From NCBI GenBank assembly GCA_019671005.1, contig CM033744.1:37884022-37948021 (forward strand): a DNA stretch of 64,000 bases, in the 5' to 3' direction. This stretch comes from Hibiscus mutabilis. Its lineage: Eukaryota; Streptophyta; Magnoliopsida; Malvales; Malvaceae. The position numbers and the translations under genes were made by a program. Every line of letters starts with the position of its first letter. Position 1 is the stretch's first letter. Under the pieces are notes generated by a model that did no database searches, was not told where the DNA came from, and saw only the letters and a list, made by a program, of their open reading frames with translations. Positions 46,378 to 57,363 of this stretch are shown piece after piece.

Positions 46378-48278
46378 TTAACTATACTTGCTCCCTTCAC
46401 TCATGCCTCCATGCTTTACCATATCACGTGTCAGTTTCCCCTCATAAGTCAACTTCACTATTTTTTGCTTCAAAATCCAGCATCTGTTGGTACGGTGCCC
46501 TGGTACCCCCATATAGAAATCGCAAGTACTACTTGGATCGTACAAAAAAATGGATCTAACGTATCCTCCATTGGAATGGAAACGAGGTATTTTTTGTATC
46601 AAATAGGGGAGTAAAATTGAAATGGATATATTGAAAATCCTAAGAGGTTTCTTCATTTTTATCCTTGGATATTGTCATTTGACCAACATGATATGGAACC
46701 TTCCTCTTTCGGTCGTACCTTCTTTCTTTTTTCCTTTAACATCTTGATGGCCACCGATTCTGATCGGATCATTGGCATATGAGCTGGATAGATGTAAAAA
46801 ATTCAGATCCGGGGATATACTCTGAGAGACCTGGTTTGATTCTCATTTGTTACCAAAGATTTTGACTCTCTGGTGTATGTTGATCCTTTGAACTTACGTC
46901 TTCTATCTTCGAAAGCGAGTATGCATTCCTTAAGAAGTTCATAGATCTTGCCTTTGAGAAACACACAATCTTTCGTTGCATGACTAAAGTTACCGTGATG
47001 ATATTCATATGAAACCCTGACACCATGCATATCAGGATTAAAATAAGAGCATCGTCTTGTGGGAGGTAGCCTTAAGATTTTGTTTTGAACTAACAGGGGT
47101 AATAGATCAGAATATGACAACGGGATTAATGTCTTTATCCTCTTGCTACTCTTTTTGGCGTCTTCATCATGTATTTTGGCATTTCTTACTCCTCTTTCCC
47201 AAAATTTACCCCTCTGAAAAACATCATTGTTTTCATGTGCCATTACTTGTTTAGGCTCTTCTATAACTGCTTTGGATGTCTCAAATGGGTCCAAAACAAC
47301 ATTCTCTTCAGAATAATTGTAATCTTGACAATTGCTTACATTTTTAATTTTCTCCGGCACATACATGTCTGCTTTATTTATCTTGTTCTTTTGCGTGACC
47401 TGATATTCCCCTGATTTTACAGTGCTGGTTGTGTTTAGAAAGTTAATCTTTAGACCTTGATTCGTGGGCTCAAACTCTAATACCCCTGAATCTAAAAGAC
47501 GTTGCACATTTCTTTTGAAACTATTACAATTTTCAATGGAATGACCTTGATTACCGGCATAGAAGTTACAACGATTATTCTCCTTAAACCATCTCGGATA
47601 TGGAGGCAACATGGGCCTAACAAAACCATGATTAACTAGTCGGGCTTCAAGCAACTTTGAAAACAACTCTTGGTAGGTAAGAGGGATAAGGCTGTATTGA
47701 GGGTCCTTCAGTTTTTGTCTTTTATTTTGAGAACTGAAAGCATGATTAGCCGACAACTGAAGGGGTTCTAAAGAGGCGAGCACCAAATGTTGATTTTGGG
47801 TTAGAGGAGGCGCTAATTCAGTCATTGGGGTAGCTAACATCCTTTCTTTATTGTTATTTTCTGGATTTTCTCCGTTATGCAATTTTATCTCATCTGAATC
47901 TTTCTTCATTGGTTAGGATAGGATTTTTATGACAGAATCGTGGATTTTATCCAACATAAGATCAGTGGGGTATTCCGAGACTGCGCGAGCTACCTCAAAC
48001 TAGTTGATAACAACTTGTTCTTTTTTAGGTACAATTCCTTCTTCAATGAAGAAAAAAAACCCCAATTCTCACTGTCATTTTCAATTTCCATCTCTGATAA
48101 ATGATTTTCTACCAAAATTTTTCCTTTGATTGCAGTAGTTATCATACTCTTCAGCTCGTTCATTTTCTCTCTGAATTCTTATTGAGATTTTTTTATGTGT
48201 TATCATTTCTCTTTGGATCCCGATCAGATGTCCCTGAAGTTCCTCAAGCTTCTCTACTCTAGCCACTAAGTTGTTCAT
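46378..48278 (-). pseudogene. Tat gag remnant with three knuckle-like modules
   Basis: The main open frame, 47909-46803, is 368 aa. It contains LTYQELFSKLLEARLV, then CNFYAGNQGHSIENCNSFKR...LLDSGVLEF (C-X2-Y/H-X4-H-X4-C pattern) and a second module at its end, YEYHHGNFSHATKDCVFLKG. A third module (CDFYMGVPGHRTNRCWILKQ) lies in the frame 46656-46378. An upstream frame 48278-48081 is a charged coiled-coil start (NNLVARVEKLEELQ). These modules occupy the gag-protease linker in Tat/Ogre elements. There are no catalytic domains. Numerous stops separate the pieces, so the protein is probably not made. Confidence 0.75.
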
Positions 48279-48652
48279 GATTTTGAAGTTGTACTGGTGA
48301 GATTATTTTCTTGTCTTTTCTGCTACTCATTCTAAGAGGAATATATCTCCTAATTAGCAACGTGTTCAATGCAATGGATGTATTAATTTACAATATGGAA
48401 TGTGTAAACAATGCTAAAAATGAAAGCTTTATTAAAAAATAAAAATCAATGATGTCGTTATGCAAGAATGAATGCACATGTAGGTGTTGATTCGCAAGTA
48501 GTCCTTAGAAAGACTTTCATTAGATGAAGAATTTTGATTGCAAAAAGCAAAGATAACGCATTTGCAGATAGCGTCTAGCTTCTATCCTTAAGATTTTGAC
48601 TTCTTGAAGTTGGGCATTCACTCGGGATACCAGCTTCGCTATATCTCTCAGC

Positions 48653-49417
48653 TCATGAAGATTGTTCTACTTTGAAACTATCAATGCGAGCCCAGTAATT
48701 TTTTATACATATCTTATTGTCATGATGTCTTATTTTTTCGTATGTATACGCTGGACCATCCCTAAACCGTAGCATTATCACTTTTGACACTACAAAACCC
48801 CATTCTATACCTGAACGCCTTCTAAAATAGACTCCTCTTGAATCAACATCTATGTATAATATGTAATGCGAATGCAAAAAAATAAAAATAAAAACAACAG
48901 AGAAAACTAGTCAGTGCGATAGAATAATCGAAAAATAAAAGAAAATAAATGATGAATAATGAAGAAAATAAGCTGTTAACATATACAGGGAATATAAAAC
49001 AAACAAATCAAACCCTAAAAAAGGTTATTCCTAAATGGACAGAGTACCGACATGATCAAAGGGTAGGATACTACGACTAATTATATGCGGTTTGGGATCT
49101 AAAGTAAAGGGTACCCGAACTGTCAATGGGACATCAATTCAGGAAATATGACCCTTATACCATACGGAGGTGAAAACCCCACGGAATATAAGGACCGGAT
49201 TCCAAGAGTACATTACAACACTATACGGAGGTGAAAACCCCATAAAACGAAGTAATCTCTCCCACTTAAAGGTTCTATATCTAATATATGATGACAATTT
49301 ATATCAAACAAAATTCAGAAATAAAAAATTAAATTAAATCAAACTTAAACTTTCCTTAATAATTACAATGTGAACCCTGAATAAGGCCGAACTCTTTTTT
49401 TAAAACAAAAAAATAGT
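48653..49417 (-). other. 5' leader of the Tat element
   Basis: This is noncoding leader between PBS and gag. The words ATACGGAGGTGAAAACCCC occur twice (49160 and 49207 regions). I see no conserved frame. Confidence 0.45.
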
Positions 49418-49437
49418 CCTCAGCGGAGTCACCATGC
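49418..49437 (-). other. Tat primer binding site
   Basis: The minus strand reads TGGTGACTCCGCTGAGG starting at 49434, three bases inside the LTR end (...GGTCGCTACA). It is a one- to two-base variant of the Tat/Ogre site at 15017, and fixes the element as minus strand. Confidence 0.85.
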
Positions 49438-50578
49438 TGTAGCGACCTTTTCGTCCGGGCTGTACCTTGGAAACCCGCTCTTTGGTGATGGGGCTTCGCG
49501 TTTTAAAATAAAAAATATAGTAAAAAATAGAGTCGCCACCGGTCATTTGGATAAGGTAGACCGGACACCGAAAAGTCAACCAGAGGGATTCGGGAGTTGG
49601 TTACGAGTGGGGAAGGATTAGCACCCCCACTACGCCCAAAATTGGTACATAAGGGTTCGCATTATTTTTATTAAGGAAATGAAAATTCGATTTAATTTAA
49701 TAATTAATTTCCAATGTGCATGTACAATAGTTTAAATCTGCCTTGGTATTCACGACATCCAAAAGAGATGACACTCGGATAGTTGGGATGGCACTCCCAA
49801 TAGAAATATCGGAACAATGAGGCAAAATATTATAATTAATAAATAACATAAAGTTAAATAATGTAAATATAAAGTGATAAAATAAAAACAAATAAAATAC
49901 TATATAATATACAATATATATGTGTAAACATAAATACATAAATAATATTTTATACATATCTTATATATAAATATACGTATTATATAAATACTATATAAAG
50001 TAAATATTATACTATATACATATTAATATTATAAGTATAATATATATTACACGTATTACATAAATATATATATATATATATAAGTATACGTTATACATAT
50101 GATATATATACATAAAAATATACTATATATACATATAAATATATTATACATATTATATATATGTTATAATTATCAAATATACATAATAATACTATATATA
50201 TTATGTAAAAAAATACAAACAAAATAAAATATATAGAATATAAAAAAGACTAAAATTAAAGAAAGTAAAAAACAATACAAAAATTAAAAGTAAAATAATA
50301 TACAAAACATATTAAAAACATGCCAATATAAAAAAAGCATAATCAACAAAGCTATATATTATAAATAAATACAAAAATGAGGACCGAATTTTACCCCACT
50401 AAGAGCTTGAATGAAAAATTTTAATCGAGACTCTCACCAAGATCTCGATACAGTCTTATCATGGCCTAAAAATTAACTTAAACAGACCACAAAAAAACCC
50501 TCGATCAATTACTAAATCGAACCAACTAAAGCCGAGGGCACTGCCCTCTATTTTGACAGCCTTGCTCGGGCTGCCTGG

Positions 50579-51154
50579 TGTCACGGCCTTAGCCTTTAGT
50601 TTACTCGGTCGCTAAGCCGTGCGGCACTTGAAAAAGACTCTTCCCGATCAAGTCAGCCTTTTCCCTCGATTGATCTGCTCAAAATAAGCAAGCAACACAT
50701 TAGTCTCGGGCCACAAAACCATTCTTCAAGCCATTGGCGAAACCGTGGGGCATAGCGGATGCACACAATCGACCCCACTTCCCCAGAGGAAAAAGAACGG
50801 TTTTTATTTTATTAGAAAAAAAGAAACATCGGTTACATTAGAAAACTCACCCACACCATCGACTTGGGCGGTAGGGCCGCCTCGATGGTGTGTAGGATAC
50901 ATACCTTTACCAAAGGATCAGCCCAAACTCTGCATTGTCCACCCCCTACATATATCGAAAAAAACATAATAGAAATGACCCGAGTAAACATTCTATTGTT
51001 TGAAACGAGGACACTTTTTCCTAACTAAAGAAATAATTGAAAACAAGACTCTTCTTCCTAAAACATTGATGTGCTTGAAAATGGGGCATGGTAGAAGTGA
51101 CTCGGTTGGGCCCGGAACTCGGTTGTAACACCATGTGAGGGGATGGCCACAACA
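50579..51154 (-). repeat. Chromovirus 3' LTR (576 bp)
   Basis: TGTCACGGCC...GGCCACAACA on the plus strand. It is nearly identical to 56114-56702; the differences are mostly small indels and single bases. Confidence 0.92.
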
Positions 51155-51199
51155 TCCTCCCCACCTAACTTGTCGACGCCCTCGTTGACCGAGCTGCAA

Positions 51200-51400
51200 G
51201 GAACTCCTCGATTTTCTACTTGAACGCCTTTAGGTCATGATCTCTCTCCCAACTTGTCTCTTCGGCCCGAGACCTTCCCACTTGACCGGTACTCACGAAC
51301 AGGCTTCTTCTTGGACACCGTAACAAACCTATCAGCAAGATCTCCTCAACTCGACGTTCGATGGGGGTTTGGTACAGATGAGGCCCCGATCACTCTGTCA
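51200..51400 (-). pseudogene. Chromodomain at the integrase C-terminus (frameshifted)
   Basis: Across two frames the minus strand reads EEILADRFV...KPVREY, then VKWEGLG and EHDLKAFK plus KIEEFLAARSTR. This is the typical chromodomain tail of plant chromovirus integrases, thought to guide insertion to heterochromatin. It is separated from the integrase core by a broken GPF/Y-type region. Confidence 0.65.
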
Positions 51401-51767
51401 TCGGCTAATATCTGAGAGGCTCGCATGAAAAGGCTTCAAATTGCTCACATGGAACACAGGTGAACTTTCATCCATGAGGGCGGCTTGATCTTGTATGAGT
51501 TATTTCCAACTTTGGCCACAATCGGTCTCGGTCCTTCATACTTTCGCACCAATCGCGATCTCTATTCCGTAAGAACCGCAAAATCGTTCGCCATTAGCTT
51601 CACAAGCACTAGATCGCCAACTTTGAACTGTTGGTCCCTTCGGCCACGATCTGCCCACTTCTTCATATGTTTTGCAGCTTTCACTAGATAAGCCCGAGCA
51701 ATCTCTGTATTTTGGCGCCATTCCTTTGAGAAATTAAAAGCTTGGGGACACTTTCCTTTGTATGACT

Positions 51768-53291
51768 CTAGAGTGGTGTGTGGAAGCCGCGGTGACCTGT
51801 CACAATTTCAAAGGGGCTTTTATTAGTAGCAGAACTCTTTTGTGAATTAAAACAAAGTTGTGCCACATCCAACAAAGAAGGCCAATTTTTCTGGTTGGCC
51901 TGGATAAAATGCCTTAAGTACTCTTCTAACAACCCATTAAAGCGCTCCGTCTGCCCATCCGTCTGGGGATGATAACTTGGTGACAAATTCAGTTTGGATC
52001 CCAACATCTTGAATAACTCTCTCCAGAAATTTCCAAAGTGAACCGACCATCCCCGCTCACTAACGATATCTTGTGGGACACCCCAATACTTTACAACATG
52101 TTTAAAGACTAATCGAGCTGTCTCCTCCCGCCAACAATATTTGGGGCGAGGGATAAATGTAGCATATTTTGAGAACCGATCCACCACCACAATGGCAGCT
52201 CCAAGATCCCCCACCCGAGGCAAGTTCACTATAAAGTCGAGTGAAATGCTCTCCCAAGGTCGTACTGGCACTGACAATGGCTCCAACAATCCTGCAGTCT
52301 TTTGTCGATCCACTTTGTCTTGCTGGCAAATAAGGCAAGTCTTGGTATAGTCCATAATATCCTGTCGCATGTGCGGCCAATAATATCCTTGTTCCAACAG
52401 GGCCAGAGTACGCCGCCAACCTTGGTGACCTGCCCAGTGAGTGTCATGGCATTCGTGTAGTAGTTTCTGTCTAAGTTCTCCTGCTCTCGGGACATACATA
52501 CGCGGACCTTTCGTCATTAGGATCTCATTCTCTACCCAAAATGTCTTTGATTGGCCACTTTCCACCATCCTCAATATTGCCATCATCTGCGGATCCTTTC
52601 CCATATTCTCCATTATGAGTTCCCGAATGTCATTCGTCACCCTACTAGCTGACATATGAGCAATTAATCTAAGGGTTGCCAGATCGGCCCTTCGACTCAA
52701 CGCATCAGCTACCTGATTCTTCTTCCCAGCTTTATGCTCAAAACTGAAATCAAACTCCGCTAAGCGCTCTTGCCATCTTGCTTGCCTTGCCGATAGTTTT
52801 GGTTGTGTCAGGATATGACTAGCAGCTGTGTTGTCTATTTTAACAACAAACTTTGAGCCCAACAAATAATGCCTCCAAGCCCTGAGACAATGGATCACAG
52901 CTAGAAGTTTCTTTTCCTGAGTTGCATATCTCGTCTCGGCACCACTCAACTTCCGACTTTCAAAGGCCACAGGGTTACCACCCTGCATGAGTACTCCCCC
53001 TGTGGCAAAGTCAGATGCATCAGTTTCAACTTCCATTGGTTTCTCAATGTCTGGTAATACTAGGACTGGGTCGTTCATCACAACAGTTTTTAGTCCCTCA
53101 AAAGCATCTTGACACTTTTTAGACCAGGCCCACTTCTCACCTTTCTTTAACAAATTGGTAAGTATAGCTGTCCTCCGAGAGTAGCCTTCAACAAACCGTC
53201 TATAATAGTTAGCTAATCCCAAGAATGATCTCGAGCTCACACACTCTTGAGTCGGCCATTCTTGGATTGCCTTCACTTTTTCCTCATCCAT
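51768..53291 (-). CDS. Chromovirus RT end, RNase H and integrase (open 507-aa frame)
   Basis: This is the longest open frame of the window. Residues 1-85 are the end of reverse transcriptase (SRSFLGLANYYRRFVEGYS). Residues 90-205 are RNase H with acidic residues Asp91, Glu126 and Asp153, ending HKAGKKNQVADALSRR. Residues 282-322 are the HHCC zinc finger (HX3H or HX6H, CX2C). Residues 345-460 are the integrase core: Asp352 in LDFIV, Glu412 where the second catalytic Asp is expected (SERG in place of SDRG), and Glu449 in DGQTER. With Glu at the second position integrase is probably inactive. The frame lacks its own start and belonged to a gag-pol polyprotein. Confidence 0.88.
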   Translation of the reverse strand: MDEEKVKAIQEWPTQECVSSRSFLGLANYYRRFVEGYSRRTAILTNLLKKGEKWAWSKKCQDAFEGLKTVVMNDPVLVLPDIEKPMEVETDASDFATGGVLMQGGNPVAFESRKLSGAETRYATQEKKLLAVIHCLRAWRHYLLGSKFVVKIDNTAASHILTQPKLSARQARWQERLAEFDFSFEHKAGKKNQVADALSRRADLATLRLIAHMSASRVTNDIRELIMENMGKDPQMMAILRMVESGQSKTFWVENEILMTKGPRMYVPRAGELRQKLLHECHDTHWAGHQGWRRTLALLEQGYYWPHMRQDIMDYTKTCLICQQDKVDRQKTAGLLEPLSVPVRPWESISLDFIVNLPRVGDLGAAIVVVDRFSKYATFIPRPKYCWREETARLVFKHVVKYWGVPQDIVSERGWSVHFGNFWRELFKMLGSKLNLSPSYHPQTDGQTERFNGLLEEYLRHFIQANQKNWPSLLDVAQLCFNSQKSSATNKSPFEIVTGHRGFHTPL

Positions 53292-53427
53292 TCGAACATG
53301 TCCCCGCCAACGAGGTGTCCTAGGAACTTAATTTGAGTTTGGGCAAAAGCACATTTCTCCCTTTTAACAAATAGCTGATTATCTCTCGAGTCTCTCGCAA
53401 CACTAACCGCAAATGGTTTTCATGATC

Positions 53428-53812
53428 TCACAAAGAGGAACTATATACCATTATATCATCCAAGTATATCACCACAAACTTGTCCAAAAAATCATGGAAC
53501 ACTCGGTTCATCAAGGTGCAAAAGGTTGCAGGCGCATTGGTTAGCCCAAATGGCATCACAAGAAACTCAAATGCCCCATATCGAGTAACACAAGTTGTCT
53601 TCGGTTCATCTACCTCGCCACTCTTACCGATGATACCCCGATCGAAGATCCAGCTTTGTAAAATATTTCGCGCCACTTAGCTGGTCGAACAAGTCCGCAA
53701 CTAAGGGGATGGGATACTTGTTCCGGACAGTCACTTTGTTCGTGGCTCTATAGTCCACACACAATCTCGAGGCTCCCATCATGTTTCTTCCGAAACAACA
53801 CGGGCGCCCCAA
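53428..53812 (-). pseudogene. Chromovirus reverse transcriptase core (two frames)
   Basis: 53812-53624 encodes LCVDYRATNKVTVRNKYPIP...FTKLDLRSGYH, and 53676-53428 encodes FGLTNAPATF and YLDD in FVVIYLDDIMVYS. Together these are the RT palm motifs, including the catalytic YLDD. A frameshift between them and stops before 53291 break the polyprotein. Confidence 0.85.
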
Positions 53813-53942
53813 ATGACGCTTTAGACGGTCGAATAAACCCAGCTTTTTAACAGTTCATCGAGTTGTTTCAATTCAGCTAATTCCGGAGGGGACATACGGT
53901 GCGGGCATCTCGCAGAGGTTTGGCACCGGGACCGCTTCAATC

Positions 53943-54609
53943 TCATGATCCACCGTCCTTCGAGGAGGGAGCCCTTCGGCAACCGATCGCCATGACATCT
54001 TTATAGTCCTCCAACACTCTCAAAATCCCATTTGGTACCCCTTCAAGGGTTGACTCCCCATGTAGGATAGGTAATATGACAAAAGAAGGTTCCCCCTTCT
54101 TCACCCCTTTCTTAAATTGTATTGTTGACAAGATCTTTCCGCTTCTTGGTAGAATGGTAGCGGTACCACCCCCTGACAATCCCTAGAAACAATAGGCAGC
54201 TCGCAGCGGGGGGCGGGATGGCCTGGGCTTTTGTCATAAAATCCAGTCCCAACACAACATCAAAATCGTCCATAGGGGGGAAACAGTGAGAGATCCACGC
54301 TTCTCTCCCGGGACCCAAGCTTGGCCTTCACCCTCTTAACACTTCCACAAATTTCGGCGGCAGCAGAATTAATCGCTTTCATCTCATCCCCCACATCTCT
54401 AGTAATTGTTAAACCGCATCTCTTGACTTCCTCGGTGAGATAAAAGTATCTGTTGCTCCCGTGTCAACAAGAGCCCTAGTCGCCTTCCCATTTATCACCA
54501 AGTCCACGTCGTCAAGCTCTTTTTTTTTCGTTCTTTCTTTATGTTGTCCAATTGCGATTGTAATGCACTCGAAAACGAATAGACCCAATCCTGGCCAGAT
54601 CGGTCTCAC
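53943..54609 (-). pseudogene. Chromovirus aspartic protease region
   Basis: The minus strand encodes NGKATRALVDTGATDTFIS (active site DTGA) near 54440-54500. The frame FDVVLGLDFMTKA near 54250 is the usual downstream segment. Stops separate the pieces. Confidence 0.75.
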
Positions 54610-54739
54610 TATTCTCTGTAGGTGGGTTAGGAGTGTGTCCCCAGCCGTGAAAGTTCCAAAGCACTCAATGCACCCCTATGTGGGCACTCACCCACGCGAT
54701 GAGGCCCCTTACACAAGAAGCATGCTAGGGTAGCCTATT

Positions 54740-55840
54740 TGGCCCATTCCTCGGCGTAAAGCCACCATTCCCCCTATTCTCAGACTGCTCCTTGTTTGGA
54801 AGTCCTCTCCCGGCTCCCCCTGTTATCGGCCTCTCCCCTCTAGTCATCTTACTCCCATTACCTGCATGGTTATTGCTCTCACTAGTTGGGGCCTTGCGTT
54901 TGTTTGAGCCATCATTGTAATCGTTAAGCCGCCGCTCGGCAATGCCATGGCAGCGACTACATCCTGCACCCGTTGTCTTTGAATCTCGTTCTAGCCCATG
55001 GCTTTAGGCCCTCAAGGAAAGCAAACATCTTGTCTTTCTCCGACATGTCCTTAATATCCAGCATCAATGCCGCAAACTCTCTCACATAATCACGAATAGT
55101 CCCAAGATGGGTCAAATCCTCAACTTCTTCCGAGCATTATACTCCACATTCTCCGGAAAGAAGGTAGCTATTAATTCTTGTTTCAACTCGTCCCAACTTT
55201 TAATGGAACACACGCCATTTGTGAACTTGGACCTCCACCACAATTTTATGTCCCCGACAAGTACATAGAAGCCATCGAGACCTTGTCTTCTTCTATAGAG
55301 GTGCGAGTAGCCCAAAAGTATTGTTCAATATCAAATAGGAAATTTTCAAGCTCTTTGGCATCCCCTGTTCCCCTCATTCCGCTGAGGCTCGGGGACCCTA
55401 TTCCTCCGCCCCCTTTCCATGGTCACCGAATTTCCCAGCCACTTCAATCAAATTAATTTGAGCCGTAAGCTCCTCTATCTCATACTTCGAGTACTCATTG
55501 CCTCCTTTGTCTCATCAAATGAGGTGTTTCACCATGTGAGCCAACTCCGATGAGAAACTTCAATTGCTCGAACTCGCTCACTGGTCACCACATGAGCCCT
55601 CGGGGCGCCACCGCGCTTCTAGCTCCTCATACCTATCGGGGTCTATGGTCCTACCCCTTGTGCAGGCACTCTAGCGCCATGTTGTGCCGAAGTACCGCGC
55701 CACCGGGCACCTCGCCTCTCGGACGGCTCTTGGCCCCGATTCTTACGCGTAGTCACCATCCTTGGGTTGACTCCCACCACACTAGTTCCCCGCACATGAA
55801 GAATAATAAGCACCACAATGCCTATTAATAACTCAAAGAC
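54740..55840 (-). pseudogene. Chromovirus gag (broken)
   Basis: Fragment 55315-55112 encodes KLWWRSKFTNGVCSIKSWDELKQELIATFFPENVEYNARKKL, the core of Ty3-type gag. Fragments around 55640-55840 hold the N-terminus. Cys-rich zinc-knuckle remnants are likely near 54680-54740 but degenerate. Confidence 0.65.
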
Positions 55841-56096
55841 CACCGTGTTTTCCCACTCAAAAAAAAAAACTTGGCACCACCGCACAAGAAGCAAGAGAGC
55901 ACTACACAAGATCAAGAGGGAATAAGCACCACTGTGCTTTCCCAATAAAAACTAGGCACCGCTGTGCACTAGCAACAAGAAAGCACCGCTGTGCTTGAAT
56001 AAAAAAATTGAGCACCACTGTGCCACAATTAAAAAGCACCTATGTGCTTTTCACCGCAATGAACAGGCAACACCACCCGAAATTGAGTGCTACAAC
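55841..56096 (-). other. Chromovirus leader with GCACCnnnGTGC-type repeats
   Basis: Repeated short dyads like AAGCACCGCTGTGCTT and GAGCACCACTGTGCC occur about seven times (55805-56055). I see no frame. Confidence 0.6.
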
Positions 56097-56113
56097 CTTG
56101 CTCGGATACCACG

Positions 56114-56702
56114 TGTCACGGCCTTAGCCTTTAGTTCACTCGGTCGCTAAGCCGTGCGGCACTTGAAAAGGACTCTTCCCGATCAAGTCAGCATTTTCCC
56201 TCGATTGATCTGCTCAAAATAAGCAAGCAACACATTAGTCTCGCGCCAAAAAACTATTCTTCAAGCCATTGGCGAAACCGTGGGGCATAGCGGATGCACA
56301 TAGTCGACCCTCAGCTTCCCCGTAGGAAAAAAGAACGGTTTTTATTTTATTAGAAAAAAAAAAAGAAACATCGGTTACATTAGAAAACTCACCCACACCA
56401 TCGACTTGGGAGGTAGGGGCCGCCTCGATGGTGTGTAGGATACATACCTTTACCAAAGGATCAGCCAAAACTCGCTGATTGTCCACCCCCTACATATATG
56501 CGAAAAAAACATAATAGAAATGACCCGAGTAAACATTCTATTGTTTGAAACGAGGACACTTTTTCCTAACTAAAGAAATAATTGAAAACAAAGACTCTTC
56601 TTCCTAAAACATTGATGTGCTTGAAAATGGGGCATGGTAGAAGTGACTCGGTTGTGGCCCCGGAACTCGGTTGTAACACCATGTGAGGGGATGGCCACAA
56701 CA
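56114..56702 (-). repeat. Chromovirus 5' LTR (589 bp)
   Basis: Mate of 50579-51154, adjoining the PBS. The high similarity of the pair indicates a fairly recent insertion, later than the host Tat element. Confidence 0.92.
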
Positions 56703-57090
56703 CCTGGCACCCATTTTTTTGCCGAAACTTGCTTCAATTGTGGGTGCCTTGGTTCGGTTCCCCCCACCCCTTTATATAAGCAAAGGTGGGGTGGGTGGGT
56801 GACGTGGATACAAGGCATCCACTCCTTTATTTTTTTTTTATTTCTTTATTTTTCACTTTTTTTAATTTCATTTGATAAATGTTCTTTTATACAAAAAAAT
56901 TTGAGTATTAAAAAAAGTGAATACATTGATTTTACAAATCGAAAATTTTCGGGCGATAACGTCTTCTCTTCTGCTTTTTATGTCTGCAAATGCGGCAGCT
57001 TGGACTTGATAAAAGTTTTTTAATTTAGCATAAATGATAATGATGTTGGGCTTATTTTGGGTCTAACCCATATAAAAATGGGTTATAACA

Positions 57091-57363
57091 CCAGTATACT
57101 GTTTTCATCTTCGGAAAGGTGCAATTCTTACTCTCTCATAATTGAAACGGATAATGCTTTGGCTGTTAAGTGGATTGAGAGGCCGACCATGGCTCCTCCA
57201 ATCTTTTACGAGATAGCTAAAAAACGCGAAGAAATGTGTACTGTGTTTAGTTGGAATGTTGCTTTTGGGTATAGAGAAAGAAACTGCTTAGCCAAGCAAG
57301 GACTTGGGAAGGATACAGACTGTGTTTGTTTTGTGCAAGGGATGGAGGTGATCTATAGTTAAG
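57091..57363 (+). pseudogene. RNase H-like coding fragment, 3' piece
   Basis: Starting in the CCAGT duplication, the frame continues the protein of 41740-41992: ILFSSSERCNS, then LIIETDNALAVKWI (the third catalytic Asp region), and FGYRERNCLAKQ before the stop at 57361. It matches the end of the RVT_3 RNase H domain of plant LINE-type polyproteins. Confidence 0.8.

Larger units (their letters stand above)
50579..56702 (-). mobile_element. Chromovirus (Ty3/Gypsy with chromodomain), nested in the Tat LTR
   Basis: The 6,124-bp complete but degenerate element has LTRs at 50579-51154 and 56114-56702. A PBS lies at 56097-56112, where the minus strand reads TGGTATCCGAGCAAGG. On the minus strand the coding order is gag, protease, RT, RNase H, integrase and chromodomain, the Ty3/Gypsy order. 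Stops and frameshifts break all parts except the RNase H-integrase block. Confidence 0.92.
50574..56707. repeat. 5-bp target duplication CCTGG flanking the nested chromovirus
   Basis: CCTGG is at 50574-50578 and 56703-56707, just outside TGTCACGGCC and ...GGCCACAACA. The other LTR of the host element has a single CCTGG at this spot (near 43112). Confidence 0.92.
41993..57090 (-). mobile_element. Non-autonomous Tat-type Gypsy retrotransposon, complete with both LTRs
   Basis: On the minus strand: 5' LTR (57090 to 49438, interrupted), PBS, 5' leader, a gag-only coding region, a 3' UTR with tandem repeats, a weak purine tract and the 3' LTR (43495 to 41993). Without the nested chromovirus the element is about 8.97 kb. 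I see no protease, reverse transcriptase or integrase in the 5.9-kb interior, so movement would have needed an autonomous Tat relative. The two LTRs are closely similar (about 1,503 and 1,524 bases after removing the insertion). Confidence 0.88.
49438..57090 (-). repeat. Tat element 5' LTR, interrupted by a chromovirus
   Basis: Its two parts are 49438-50578 and 56703-57090. They join to match 41993-43495 once 50579-56707 is removed. The TA-rich block recurs at 49890-50370. Confidence 0.88.
41988..57095. repeat. 5-bp target duplication CCAGT flanking the Tat element
   Basis: CCAGT occurs at 41988-41992 and 57091-57095, directly outside TGTAGCGACC and ...TTATAACA. The interrupted coding frame rejoins exactly when the element and one copy are removed. 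Confidence 0.9.
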
